Assembly: GCA_963838385.1 (NCBI GenBank)
Contig: CAWIRE010000006.1
Span: 434,001-498,000 of the forward strand
From: DAHUYF01 sp963838385
GTDB lineage: Bacteria > Pseudomonadota > Alphaproteobacteria > ATCC43930 > CGMCC-115725
DNA length: 64,000 nt
Direction of reading: 5' to 3'
Positions 10,097 through 19,075 of this stretch are shown one piece after another. The notes beneath the pieces are model-generated. The model worked only from the letters and a program-made list of their open reading frames with translations, ran no database searches and was not told the DNA's origin. Both the position numbers and the translations under genes were made by a program. Numbering within the stretch: position 1 is the stretch's first letter; each line of letters begins with the position of its first letter.

Positions 10097-10894
10097 CTAG
10101 CCAAGCTGCTGTCGCCTTCTCAGAAGGAGCAAAGCGGCAGACCAGGCGGCTGACACCAGCAGCGCGATGACGAGGGCCGTCGCGGTTCCCAAAGGCCGGA
10201 CGGCGAGATGCAGGGCCAGCAGCATCATGCCGAACCCCAGCATCGCACGCAGAGCATTGGCGGCGAGCAAAGACGATGCCAGGCCACCGATCCGCGGCCG
10301 CACGATGACGAGCAGGCTGATGAGGCTGACCGGAAACACCGCCGCGATCCCGGTCGCATCGGGACCGAGTATCGAGCTGGCGGCGACGACCAGCGAGACG
10401 AAGGCACCAACCGCCACGGCGCGGACAGGAAGGTCGAACCGCCGCCGCTGTACGCGAGGCACCGATCCGGCTTGCGTGCTTCGGCCTGCATCCAGCAGGG
10501 CGAATCCGGCGCCATAGACGGCGAGGTTCAGTACCAACGCCGTGGACGGGGTCCAGGTGACCTGATGGGTTGCCAGACTTGCTGTCAGCCATGCCAGTAC
10601 AGCGGTACCGAGGCTCCGCCCCGGAGACATTCTCTCGGCCAGAACGCCGTAGACGATGAGGAACGATCCGGTCGCCGCGTTTGCCGCAAAGCTGCTGAGC
10701 GCGCTCGCAGCGACAAAATCCGCTCCGTGCTGCATGGCCAGAAATACGTAGGCGGGTCCTGCCGACACCGGCAGGCTGGCGACCAAGGCGCCCCAGAACG
10801 GGCCGACAGCTTCGGCAAGTGCGGAAGCAGATACGACAAGCAGGCCTGTCGCCAGGACTCTGACAAGCGGCGGCAACCACAGCGTGGCAGTCAT
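10097..10894 (-). CDS. Polytopic membrane protein of unknown function
   Basis: 265 residues from ATG 10894 (GGAAGG upstream) with about eight to nine hydrophobic segments spread through the chain. These include an N-terminal pair (LVRVLATGLLVVSAS; GPFWGALVASLPVSAGPAYV) and a C-terminal pair ending in LLLLRRRQQ. The layout suggests two similar halves of four to five segments, resembling small transporters or DMT/GlpM-like proteins, but I cannot name the family. No partner gene is adjacent. The codon and GC pattern is slightly lower in GC than its neighbours. Confidence 0.75.
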   Translation of the reverse strand: MTATLWLPPLVRVLATGLLVVSASALAEAVGPFWGALVASLPVSAGPAYVFLAMQHGADFVAASALSSFAANAATGSFLIVYGVLAERMSPGRSLGTAVLAWLTASLATHQVTWTPSTALVLNLAVYGAGFALLDAGRSTQAGSVPRVQRRRFDLPVRAVAVGAFVSLVVAASSILGPDATGIAAVFPVSLISLLVIVRPRIGGLASSLLAANALRAMLGFGMMLLALHLAVRPLGTATALVIALLVSAAWSAALLLLRRRQQLG

Positions 10895-11095
10895 TGGATA
10901 CGACCTTCCGCCTGCCGGGCGGATCATCCGGGCCGCCCTTCGACAGGACTCGGTGGCCGGATGTCAGGTCGAAGCGCATTCCCTCATGGCTCGCCTGAAG
11001 CGAAGATGTCGGCGCGGCCAGGAACTGTCAAGGCGGCGACGCGGGCGCATCCGGCCCTCCACGCAGAGGTGGTGAGCGTAGCGACCCGCGGCGGG

Positions 11096-13003
11096 TCATC
11101 GGGCCTGATCGCCCGCCGGACGCACCGTCACCTCGTGCTTGAGCTGGAAGCCCTTGAGGGCGTCGCGGATCCGCGCCGCTTCGGTCTCCGAGACGGGGCC
11201 ATCGAGCACGATCCGGGCAAGGGTGCCATGCTCCGGATGCGGGCCTACCGCCACCGACACGCCGATGTTTCCGCCCACCAAGGGCGCAACGACGCGCTCG
11301 AGGGTGCGCTGCGCCGCGATATGGCGCAATTCCGGCTTGAAGATCTTGCCGACGCGCGTCAGCGGCATCTCGGCGAGGATGATGACTTCGCTCGGCGCGG
11401 CGGCGCGTTCCGGGATGCGCTCGCGGGCGAAGGCCTGCAATTCTTCCGCGCCCGCCCGGGCTCCCGGCTTGAGCTGAACGAAGGCGACGGGGATCTCGCC
11501 GGCATAGCTGTCCGGCCGGCCCACGGCGGCGGCGGCCTCGACAGCGGGATGCCGGTGCAGCACCTCCTCGATCACCAGCGGGTCGATGTTGTGCCCGCCG
11601 CGAATGATGATGTCCTTGGCCCGGCCGGTGAGCCAGACATAGCCATCGCCGTCCTGGCGTCCGAGATCGCCGCTGTCGAGCCAGGCGCCGCCGGGGCTCC
11701 AGGCCGGCACCGTCTCGTCCGTCATCGGCTCGATCCAGACGTTCCTGTTGTGCGCGGGGTTCGCGTAGCCGCCGAACACCTGCGGGCCGCGCACCAGAAC
11801 ATGGCCGATCTCGCCGGGCGGGCAGCGGGCGGCGATACGGCCGTCGGCGATCCGCGCCACCACGAGCTCGGTATAGGGCGCGCGAAAGCCTATGGAGCCT
11901 ATCCTGGCTTCGCCGCCGACCGGGTTCATCGAGCCGTAGCCATGCACCTCGGTCATGCCCCAGCCTTCGATGACCGGCACCTTGAGTTTCGCCCGCACGG
12001 CGTTGGCGATCTCGACCGGCATGGCGGAGCCGCCGACATTGCACAGCTTGACGGAGGAGAGATCGTGCCCGTCGGTCGGAACGTTGAGCGCCGCGCCCCA
12101 GCTCGTCGGCACCATGCCGAGCACGGTCGGACGGAAGCGGGCGACGAAGGCCCAGAGGTTCTGCATGACGAGCGGATTGCGAAAGCCGGCCGGCGTCAGC
12201 AGCACGATGGTGTTGCCGCGCGACAGCGGCCCGAGGCCGGCGCAGACGGCGCCGCCGACGTGAAAGGGCGGCAAGCCGTTGAAATAGACGTTGTCGGCCT
12301 CGGGCAGGAGCATCTCCGTGTTGGTCCAGGCCGCGTGCAGCAGGCCGCGCTGCGTATGGCGGGCAAGCTTCGGCGCGCCGGTCGTGCCGCCGGTATGGAA
12401 CAGGCCCGCGACGTCCTGCGGCGCCGCCTTGCGCGCAAAGCTCAGCGTGCCCGGCTGACGCGCGAGCTCGGTGGCGAAATGCAGCGCATCGATATCGGGA
12501 CGGCGGGCGGGGCCGCCGACGCGGATGATCGCCGCGAGCTCGGTGGCGGCGCGGATGGCCTCGATCTTCGGCCACAGTCCGGGCGCGAGGTCGGGATCGG
12601 GCGCGACCAGCACGCGGCAGCGCGCCTCCTTCAGCAGGGCGACGATGTGCTCCGGCTCGAGCATGAAGTTGATCGGGTTCGCCATGCCGGCCACTTGCGC
12701 GCCGAACATGGCGACGAAGGTCTCGGCGGCGATCGGCATCAGCAGCGACACCGAGTCCGTCGGTCCGACCCCCAGCGAGCGAAACAGGTTGGCGGCTTGC
12801 GTGATCTGCTGCTTCAGCTGCCCGTAGCTCATATCGCGCGTCGGCTCGTCGGCCAGGCCCTTGTCCAGGCTGCGGAACGCCGGCTTGTCCGGGAAGCGGT
12901 CGGCGACGGCGCACAGCATGTCGTAAACCGAGGACGCCGGCTGCCGCTCGGCAAACGGCACATGCTCCAGGGCCTCGACATCACCAAGCGTTGCGATCGG
13001 CAT
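11096..13003 (-). CDS. AMP-binding acyl-CoA synthetase
   Basis: ATP-dependent acyl-CoA ligase of the ANL superfamily, 635 residues. Start ATG 13003 is preceded by GGAGGGATC. Motifs are the P-loop-like HTGGTTGAPKLARHT (about residue 215), VIEGWGMTEVHGYGSMNP (adenylate site), WLDSGDLGRQDGDGYVWLTGR and the hinge/catalytic Lys region EMPLTRVGKIFKPELR. The tail beyond about residue 560 is longer than in ordinary FadD, as in the 630-residue subgroup of acyl-CoA synthetases. Substrate is unclear: medium/long-chain or aromatic acids are possible. It is monocistronic here. Confidence 0.92.
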   Translation of the reverse strand: MPIATLGDVEALEHVPFAERQPASSVYDMLCAVADRFPDKPAFRSLDKGLADEPTRDMSYGQLKQQITQAANLFRSLGVGPTDSVSLLMPIAAETFVAMFGAQVAGMANPINFMLEPEHIVALLKEARCRVLVAPDPDLAPGLWPKIEAIRAATELAAIIRVGGPARRPDIDALHFATELARQPGTLSFARKAAPQDVAGLFHTGGTTGAPKLARHTQRGLLHAAWTNTEMLLPEADNVYFNGLPPFHVGGAVCAGLGPLSRGNTIVLLTPAGFRNPLVMQNLWAFVARFRPTVLGMVPTSWGAALNVPTDGHDLSSVKLCNVGGSAMPVEIANAVRAKLKVPVIEGWGMTEVHGYGSMNPVGGEARIGSIGFRAPYTELVVARIADGRIAARCPPGEIGHVLVRGPQVFGGYANPAHNRNVWIEPMTDETVPAWSPGGAWLDSGDLGRQDGDGYVWLTGRAKDIIIRGGHNIDPLVIEEVLHRHPAVEAAAAVGRPDSYAGEIPVAFVQLKPGARAGAEELQAFARERIPERAAAPSEVIILAEMPLTRVGKIFKPELRHIAAQRTLERVVAPLVGGNIGVSVAVGPHPEHGTLARIVLDGPVSETEAARIRDALKGFQLKHEVTVRPAGDQAR

Positions 13004-13328
13004 GATCCCTCCCTGTTCGGGGGCGCTTTCCGGTTGCCGGCCGCCCGTCCGCTCGCAAGAGCTTAGCGTCATGCGGAACGCCGCGCCGCTGATTTCGCCG
13101 GCTCGTCCGGCGCAGGAGCGCTTTCGCCGGGACATAATTACTATCCGGTCAGCGCATGGAGGCGGTCCAGGTGGGCCGTCCGGTCGTCTGATCTCGAATC
13201 CCGAGCGGCCGACGCAGGCGCCAATCCGCAGTTCCGAGATTGACCCCGAAGCGGCCATTGCCGGCCGTTCGTATCTTCGCCCACGCCGGCGCCGCCGCAG
13301 GCCACGGCAGTGCGGACAAGCGGTGATC
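13004..13328. other. Intergenic region upstream of the acyl-CoA synthetase
   Basis: About 325 bases between the acyl-CoA synthetase start and the end of the PAS-domain gene, both on the minus strand. It should hold the synthetase promoter. No RNA gene, repeat or supported small gene was recognised in it. Confidence 0.4.
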
Positions 13329-13940
13329 TCAATCCAACGGGGAAAATTCCACAAACGGCCCGCAGAACCCTTCCGCAGAGCAGCGGCACAACTCGGTCAT
13401 CGGGATGATCTGATAGGCGGTCGCCCCGATGATGCCATCGCTGCGGCAGCCGTCCTCCGACAGGGGAAGACCGATCCTCTCGCCGCAGCCGATGCGGCCC
13501 ACCCCGGCGAAGATTTTGCCATGGCCGCGCATGAAGGAAGGCTCCGAGACGATCCGCTTGTACCGGGCGAAGACCAGATCGTAGGTGCCGCAGGCGAACA
13601 CGTCCTTCATCGCAGCGCGGCGCAGACTCCGGCCGAGAAGAGCGTTTATGTCCTCCCCGGACAGGCGACCGGTAAAAGAATCCGTGTCGCGGTCGTATTT
13701 CCACGACCAGATGACGGACAGCTGCGCAGGCATCGCCGCCGGATCGATGCCTCTCCAGGCCGGCATCCTCTTGCGCCCGCAAGCGCTGCGCCATTGCAGC
13801 GCGACCTTCCGCAGGGCGTCGCTCACGATGCTGCCGAGGAAGGACTCGAAGGCCGTCGCAGCGCCCGGCCTGCCGTTCGAGTTCACGCCGGGCTCTGCGC
13901 CGTCCGTCGGCTCGTCGCACCGACCGGCGTCGGCCGACAT
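13329..13940 (-). CDS. PAS_5-type domain protein downstream of globin chemoreceptor
   Basis: 203 residues carrying one PAS-like sensor domain of the PAS_5 type common in alphaproteobacteria: ALQWRSACGRKRMPAWRGIDPA, then SVIWSWKYDRDTDSFTGRLSGEDINALLGRSLR and a C-terminal half with GRIGCGERIGLPLSEDG. There is no output domain, membrane segment or signal peptide. ATG 13940 begins four bases after the chemoreceptor stop (13945), so the two are probably one transcript. Many PAS_5 proteins are stand-alone sensors of unknown output; a role in tuning the adjacent chemoreceptor is inference. Confidence 0.8.
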   Translation of the reverse strand: MSADAGRCDEPTDGAEPGVNSNGRPGAATAFESFLGSIVSDALRKVALQWRSACGRKRMPAWRGIDPAAMPAQLSVIWSWKYDRDTDSFTGRLSGEDINALLGRSLRRAAMKDVFACGTYDLVFARYKRIVSEPSFMRGHGKIFAGVGRIGCGERIGLPLSEDGCRSDGIIGATAYQIIPMTELCRCSAEGFCGPFVEFSPLD

Positions 13941-13944
13941 GCGA

Positions 13945-15298
13945 TCACGCCGCACGGATCGCGGCAAAGAAGCCTTCGACCTCGCGGCGCAGGATCTCCG
14001 ACTGCTTGGTGAGGTCGCCCGCGGCAGAGAGCACGTCGGCGGCCGCCTGCCCCGTCTCGGTGGCCGTCTGGCTGACGCCCACGATGTTGGACGAGACGTT
14101 CCTGGGTGCCCTTGGCGGCTTCCTGGACGTTGCGCGCGATCTCCTTCGTCGCCGCGCCCTGCTCGTCGACGGCCGCGGCGATCGTGGTCGCGATCTCGTT
14201 CACCGAGGTGATGGTCGCGGCGATCTCCTGGATGGCGCCGACCGATTCCTTCGTCGCGTTCTGGATCGCGGTGATCTGCTGGCCGATCTCCTCCGTCGCC
14301 TTCGCCGTCTGGGTGGCGAGGCTCTTGACCTCGGCGGCCACCACGGCGAAGCCCTTGCCCGCCTCGCCGGCGCGCGCCGCCTCGATCGTGGCGTTGAGCG
14401 CCAGCAGGTTGGTCTGGCTGGCGATGTCGCTGATCAGCTTGACCACGTCGCCGATCCTCTGCGCCGCCTGCGCCAGGCCCTGCACGGTGGTGTCGGTCCG
14501 GTTGGCCTGGGCGACGGCCTGGCCGGCGATCCGCGTGGAGTCCGCCACCTGGCGGCCGATCTCCGTGACCGAGGAGGACAGCTCCTCGGCCGAGCCGGCG
14601 ACCGTCTGCACGTTCGACGAGGCCTGCTCCGAAGCCGCGGCGACCGCGGCGGACTGGCGCGTCGCCTGCTCGGCATTGGCGGCCAACGTGTTCGCGGCGC
14701 TCTGCATCCGGCCGGCTCCCGCGGTGACCGCGTCGAGCACCAGCTTCATCTGACCGTCGAAATTCGCGATCGCGGCGGTGACCTTGTCCTGGCGCTGCTG
14801 CCGCTCGGCCAGCATCGCCTCCTGATAGACCGAGATCGCGATATCCATGTCGAGCATGACCGCCGTATCCACGGCCGTCAGCAGCGCAGCCAGTCGACCG
14901 CGCTTCCCGCGGTTCGCGCGCACCGCCAATTCGTGCAGGTGACCGAGCACGTAATTGTAGCCGCCGATGTACCAGCGCGGCTCCAGGCCGATCTTGTTGT
15001 GGATGAGGCCGATGGCGCGCACCCCCTGCATATAGGCGTCGTCGAAGCGCCCGCTGAAGAAACGTCCCCAGTGAGAGCCCTGCGCCGCCTTGAGGCGCGG
15101 GATGTCGTTGCCGAGCAGGCGTGCCAGATTGGGCTCCGACGTCACGTGGCGATAAAACCCTTCGAGGATCGTCGGCAAGGCCGGCTCGACGATCTTCCAG
15201 AATTCCCGCAGGAGAACGCCGGTTTCGTCGCTGATCCGCATGAAGCGCAGGCGCGCTTCGCGATCGCCGGCGGCATCGGTGGTCAAAGTGCTGGTCAT
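13945..15298 (-). CDS. Globin-coupled methyl-accepting chemotaxis protein (HemAT-like), one-base frameshift
   Basis: Soluble heme-based oxygen/redox chemoreceptor, about 450 residues, with no transmembrane segment. The protoglobin domain covers about residues 15-185; His100 in GLIHNKIG is the likely proximal heme ligand, followed by PRWYIGGYNYVLGHL. The signalling domain spans about 200-430, with the hairpin tip IASQTNLLALNATIEAARAG and EVKSLATQT. The frame breaks at 14101-14102: one extra C (G on the coding strand) after the codons for AKGTQ. Dropping it gives NVSSNIVGVSQTA and an ordinary receptor tail ending FFAAIRAA. Length is a multiple of three plus one. Next upstream is a Crp/Fnr gene, which fits oxygen sensing. 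Confidence 0.87.
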
Positions 15299-15322
15299 GG
15301 CCTGTGTTCGCCTTTCCGAGAT

Positions 15323-15423
15323 CTACGTACGTAGTTTCCCTTAGTGCTGACAAGCTCATAGGCCAAATACGTTGTTCCTTGGTTAAATCCAAGTAATTGC
15401 GCACTATATAAAGTACTATATAG
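15323..15423. promoter_or_regulatory. Chemoreceptor promoter region with dyads, candidate Crp/Fnr box
   Basis: AT-rich upstream region of the globin chemoreceptor. Three elements are visible: a perfect 12-base palindrome CTACGTACGTAG (15323-15334), a dyad CTTGGTTAAATCCAAG (15378-15393) and a direct repeat ACTATATA (15403-15410 and 15415-15422). The dyad has the TTGG-N6-CCAA geometry of FNR/CRP-family sites (FNR consensus TTGAT-N4-ATCAA). A Crp/Fnr-type regulator is encoded directly upstream. Function is inferred from pattern and position only. Confidence 0.45.
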
Positions 15424-15479
15424 CCAGATAAACTGGTTGAGCGGCAGGACGGCCGTCACGACAAGCTTCGCCATACCGG

Positions 15480-16244
15480 TCAGAGAAGCATGCGGGGGTC
15501 CGGTGCCGATGCCGGCACGCCCGCCAACGCGCGCAAGCGCGGCAAGTCGTGGATCGTGAGGAGCTTGCCCGAAAGCGCGACGAAGCCCTCGCCGCGCAGA
15601 AGCCGGAGCGTATTGTTCACATGCGTCGGGGTAAGACCGGCGGCATCGGCAAGGTGACGCTGAATTAGCGGGAAGAAGCAGGAGTGCGAGCCCGAAGCCG
15701 TCTTGTTGATGGCTTCCAATCTCGTGTAGAGGTCGAGCAATTGAAAAGCGACTCTCTCCACCGCACTCTTGCGACCAAGAGCAACGATGCGTTGCTCGAG
15801 CGCCCGGGTCTCGGCCATGACCGAGGTCAGCAGATACTGGCCGAATTCAGGGCTCGCCTTGAGGAGCGTTCCGACCGCGCCATCGCCAAAACAGCACAGA
15901 ACGCCACTCGTCAGCATCGTGACCGAGGCGTTGACCTTGCCGAAAAGAGCTCCGTCGAGGCCGATGGTGTCGCCGGGCAAAATGAAATCGATGATCTGCC
16001 GTCGACCATTCGGCAGCGCGATGTGTCGATAGCCCCATCCGTCATAGAGGGTGAATAGCTTTGCCGGTTCGCCAGCGTTGGCGATCTCGGCTCTTTCGGG
16101 AACGGATTTCTGCTTTTGGAGCAGCCGAGCGATCAGAGCCTGCTGCTCGGGCGTCAACGCCAGAAATCGAGAACAGTTACGCAAGGGGCAGCTGGCGCAC
16201 ACCCCGCCTGGACCGGGCAAGCTAGGGACCCCCATCGCGGACAT
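15480..16244 (-). CDS. Crp/Fnr family transcriptional regulator
   Basis: About 254 residues. A Cys cluster CASCPLRNC near the N-terminus resembles the [4Fe-4S] ligand region of FNR-like oxygen sensors, although FNR also needs a central Cys; CCFGDG in the effector domain could supply one. The cyclic-nucleotide-binding-like beta roll occupies about residues 40-150 (DFILPGDTIGLDGALFG). The C-terminal winged helix has FFPLIQRHLADAAGLTPTHVNNTLRLLRGEGF, the helix-turn-helix. ATG 16244, ATG 16235 and TTG 16274 are all possible starts; no strong ribosome site decides. Its likely target includes the chemoreceptor downstream (see dyad at 15378). Confidence 0.88.
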   Translation of the reverse strand: MSAMGVPSLPGPGGVCASCPLRNCSRFLALTPEQQALIARLLQKQKSVPERAEIANAGEPAKLFTLYDGWGYRHIALPNGRRQIIDFILPGDTIGLDGALFGKVNASVTMLTSGVLCCFGDGAVGTLLKASPEFGQYLLTSVMAETRALEQRIVALGRKSAVERVAFQLLDLYTRLEAINKTASGSHSCFFPLIQRHLADAAGLTPTHVNNTLRLLRGEGFVALSGKLLTIHDLPRLRALAGVPASAPDPRMLL

Positions 16245-16416
16245 TGACGAGCGGCTTGTTCTTTTCGATGTCAATATAGTCCGAAGGGATGCATCCAGCC
16301 TACCAAACTTAGCAGTGCTGACGTAGGTGATTCGACCGAGGCTAAAGCAGTCGAGCGGCCGATAAACGGTTTAGGGAAAATCCCAAAGGCGACCGGATTC
16401 GCGCCGAGCGAGGACG

Positions 16417-16560
16417 TCATGGCCGAGGGGAATCCAGGGGAATCCGGCCATCGACCCTGAGCTTCGAGCGGATGGACCAGACATGCTTGACGAGCAATGG
16501 CGGCTTGGCGCCGATCAACTTCCCCTTATTCCATGGTGGCCGGCGCGGTGTCTCACCGTA
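16417..16560 (-). pseudogene. Fragment of a site-specific integrase (tyrosine recombinase) gene
   Basis: About 45 codons read RPPWNKGKLIGAKPPL...KHVWSIRSKLRVDGR. This resembles the conserved N-terminal arm of a family of small site-specific integrases (PWNKGK.IG.KPPL...VW.IR..L). The similarity ends abruptly and the frame stops at 16417, so only a remnant remains. It abuts the IS110 fragment to its right. Together they mark a decayed mobile-element junction. Confidence 0.6.
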
Positions 16561-16838
16561 TGCTTGCTGCGAGCGGCAAGCACGGCACGGATCTGTCGGC
16601 TCTCCATGCTCTTGACCGTGGCTTCGCGATACCAACCCATGCGGATCAGCTTGGCCAGGCCCCTGGCGTCGTTCCGATCGGTCTTGTTGATCCGCATCGA
16701 CAGGGCGGCCTTGGCATGATGGGCGTCGAGACAGGCGGCCGCGGGAGCCCGGCAACCTTCAGTTCGTGCCATAGCCAGGACGATAGCGATCCCGTCTCGA
16801 GGGCGATCCGCTCCGCATGCCGCCGCGATCACGTGGAG
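16561..16838 (-). pseudogene. Remnant of an IS110-family transposase
   Basis: On the minus strand two frames together read ERIALETGSLSSWLWHELKVAGLP, then LDAHHAKAALSMRINKTDRNDARGLAKLIRMGWYREATVKSMES. This matches the central DEDD-type region of IS110 transposases (the NKTDRNDARGLA motif is diagnostic). The two parts are in different frames near 16735. Both ends of the roughly 300-400 residue transposase are missing, so this is a dead fragment. No IS ends were recognised. Confidence 0.75.
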
Positions 16839-17305
16839 CTCATCAGGGATGGAATCCAGACGCCGAGCGCCTTGCCGAGGGCAATCACGACGAGGGCCAC
16901 AGCCGAGTGCTTCCACATCTCCGAGATGACATTGGCACCACGCACCCTTGCGAGCAGCCAGCTCAGCCCTGAGAGAAGAACGAAACCCCAGGCGACGCAG
17001 ACATAGATGGCCATCGATGTCGGGAAGAACAAAAACAGGAAGACGAAGCTGAGAGCCACAAAAATTCGCGTGAAGAAATTCGCCACCGTCGTCCGAAAGG
17101 CCTGGCGCTCGGCCAACCTTTCCGACTCCTGGTAAATATGGACGCTCAGCGAGTCCGTGAGATTGTCCGCGACGCCGATGATCAGCAAACTCGTGACGAC
17201 GGTGGCCTTTGCCGCCGTTGCGGCGTCGAGGCCGACGATAAGCGCCATGCTCGTGACAATCGCCGCGGGGCCGCCAAAGCTGAGCTTGCGCAGGTCGAGC
17301 ATCAT
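16829..17305 (-). CDS. VIT1/CCC1-like small membrane protein
   Basis: 158 residues with four predicted membrane segments. The N-terminal half reads GGPAAIVTSMALIVGLDAATAAKATVVTSLLII, then VADNLTDSLSVHIYQESE, a pattern I associate with VIT1/CCC1-type (iron/manganese transporter-like) proteins. Two further hydrophobic segments follow (FVALSFVFLFLFFPTSMAIYV; VALVVIALGKALGVWI). There are paired ATG codons at 17305 and 17302 and only a weak ribosome site. Its 3' end touches the IS110 remnant. GC content is lower than in surrounding genes, consistent with transfer with the mobile fragments. Transport substrate is inference. Confidence 0.72.
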   Translation of the reverse strand: MMLDLRKLSFGGPAAIVTSMALIVGLDAATAAKATVVTSLLIIGVADNLTDSLSVHIYQESERLAERQAFRTTVANFFTRIFVALSFVFLFLFFPTSMAIYVCVAWGFVLLSGLSWLLARVRGANVISEMWKHSAVALVVIALGKALGVWIPSLMSST

Positions 17306-17541
17306 TTTCTGAAATCCACCCGGTGATCGGCTTGTTGGACCTCAGATAGCCGCCATGGACGAGCATCGACAAGACCGAACCCTGGCCAGGTGGCTGGTCG
17401 GCACGTCCTTCCGGAGTTGGAGGTGGAGCTGCGGTGTCGCGTTGGCACCTCGCACGCGTGCTCGTGACCCGGCGACGCATCGCAGCCGGTCAAGCTCGCG
17501 GCTCCCCAGACCGCGCGCTGAGGACGAGCCGCGCCCTTGGC

Positions 17542-18180
17542 CTAAGGCCCGGCCTTCTCCGTCACGCCGGCGCCGAGATCGAGGAAGCGGAAGGATTCCG
17601 TCGGCGGCAGCGGCGACGTCCGCTCTTTGGCCGGCGGCTCATAGACGCCGCCGGCCACCGCGATATGGGTGAGCAGCAGCCGCGGCGCGCCGAGCGCATC
17701 GGGATCGAGCGGCAGGGTCACCCCCTCGAAGCTGACGCCGTCGCCTTCGGTCTGCCGGTCGTGCGCGATGATCACCGCGCCGCAGGGCCGCGTCGCCGCC
17801 TCGAGCATGCGCCAGCGGCGCATCGGCCAGCCCTCGCGCGGGCTGATCTCGGCGAAGCTCCTGCCGGCGATGTCGCATCCGCTGTGGGCGCAGATCCGGC
17901 GGCCAGCCATGGCGACGCGGATCTCCTGGGGACCGCCGAGCTCGAACAGCATCATGCCGCCGCGGAGCGCCTTGATCGGTTCGAAGTCGATCTCGCCGTG
18001 CTGCGGCAGCAGCCGCCCTTCGCCGCGCCAGGCGAGCCAGGCCGCGACGAACTGGCGGTTTGTCTGGTCGCGCGGCGCCGCGAGCAGCGCCCGGTCGATC
18101 TCGGCGAGCGGCTCGGCGCCGTCGCGCAAGATGTCGGCGCTCGAGCCGTCGATGCCCAGCAAGCTGCGAAGACGCCCCAT
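17542..18180 (-). CDS. PAS_5-type domain protein
   Basis: 212 residues with a second PAS_5-like domain: FVAAWLAWRGEGRLLPQHGEIDFEPIK, then ELGGPQEIRVAMAGRRICAHSGCDIAGRSFAEISP. After this comes the CGAVIIAHDRQTEGDGVSFEG half and a Pro-rich tail. There is no membrane segment and no output domain. GGAGGAACGG lies upstream of ATG 18180. It is related in architecture to the PAS protein at 13329-13940, but the two differ too much to be recent duplicates. Ligand and output unknown. Confidence 0.8.
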   Translation of the reverse strand: MGRLRSLLGIDGSSADILRDGAEPLAEIDRALLAAPRDQTNRQFVAAWLAWRGEGRLLPQHGEIDFEPIKALRGGMMLFELGGPQEIRVAMAGRRICAHSGCDIAGRSFAEISPREGWPMRRWRMLEAATRPCGAVIIAHDRQTEGDGVSFEGVTLPLDPDALGAPRLLLTHIAVAGGVYEPPAKERTSPLPPTESFRFLDLGAGVTEKAGP

Positions 18181-18552
18181 GACTTCCGTTCCTCCAGGAC
18201 AGGCGAAGCCCCGCGCCGATTGTACGACGGCAAATTAAGGTTTTCCTAAACGACCGGCCGCGGGCGGCGGGTGCGTAAAAATTTTGTTCACGCTTCGCGG
18301 CAGGGCGCGGGAGCGACCGGCGCGGCGCGATGGCCGGCGATCTTTTCCGCCATCCGCGCGAAAGGATTCCTCTGCGAAAGCCGCCGGTGCCGAGGCGTCT
18401 AGCGTGATTCTCATGTCCGTTTTTGTCGGTCGCAAACGGGCGTTCGCTGTTGCCAGCGTGCAGGTTGACGGGCTGTGCACGGCCGGGGCGGCGGCGAAAG
18501 GCGACGATTTGCTGCAAGGCGTCATCGACGTAAGCCACCGCGGTGATACCGA
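18181..18552. other. Intergenic region between PAS protein and cold-shock gene
   Basis: About 370 bases on the upstream side of the PAS gene and downstream of the cold-shock gene. An AT-rich patch at 18276-18292 (GTAAAAATTTTGTTC) is a plausible promoter element for the PAS gene. No supported small gene or RNA was seen. Confidence 0.4.
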
Positions 18553-18759
18553 TCAAGCCTGCTTCAGGTTGACCGCCGAAGTCTTCCCTTGCTGACCGCG
18601 CTCTATGTCGTAGCTGAGCTTTTGGCCTTCCCGCAGATTGCCAATGCCCGAGCGCTCGACGGCGGATATATGGACGAACACGTCCTTTGAGCCATCATCG
18701 GGCTGGATAAAGCCATAACCCTTCTGCGCATTGAACCACTTGATAGTGCCGGTAGCCAT
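18553..18759 (-). CDS. Cold-shock domain protein, CspA family
   Basis: Single-stranded nucleic-acid chaperone, 68 residues, one OB-fold cold-shock domain over the whole chain. RNP1 is KGYGFIQPD and RNP2 is DVFVHISAV, both intact, with the usual GTIKWFN start. GGAGG sits five bases before ATG 18759. The long upstream leader (over 300 bases without another gene) fits the structured 5' leader of cold-inducible csp genes. A second, divergent family member is at 40983-41189. Confidence 0.96.
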   Translation of the reverse strand: MATGTIKWFNAQKGYGFIQPDDGSKDVFVHISAVERSGIGNLREGQKLSYDIERGQQGKTSAVNLKQA

Positions 18760-19075
18760 GATGTCCTCCGAACAATAGTGATGTGTATCCGCGCATCAAC
18801 ATGCGCGCCGATCGGACTCCAGGGGACCGGGGGAACTGGATCCGGTGCTCTCGATCAGAGCGCAGGAGGACAGACCGGACCGCAGAAGAGATGGAGCAGC
18901 AGGATGACGCGGGGTAGGCGCTTTGGCAAGTAATCGGCGCGATTGGCGTGAGAGCCGCGATGAGCGCGCCTGCCGTCGAGTGGTCCGACGCGTCGACCGT
19001 AGGGCGCCACGGCCTCAGAGAGCGGAGTTTACGCCGCGACTTGTAGGCGGTTCGCGCGCCACCATATGTCGTATC
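18760..19075. other. Leader/promoter region upstream of cold-shock gene
   Basis: About 315 bases between the divergent cold-shock gene and a small protein gene. It probably contains the cold-shock promoter and 5' leader. Several G/C-rich short dyads are present but no specific cold-box or other motif was identified by eye. Confidence 0.4.

Noticed and set aside
10208..13066. About 950-codon open frame antisense to the acyl-CoA synthetase
   Set aside because: Composition is typical of antisense GC-rich DNA and it covers a gene with full AMP-binding motifs on the other strand.
18235..18525. Small frame between PAS and cold-shock genes
   Set aside because: Low-complexity, no start signal; more likely promoter DNA.
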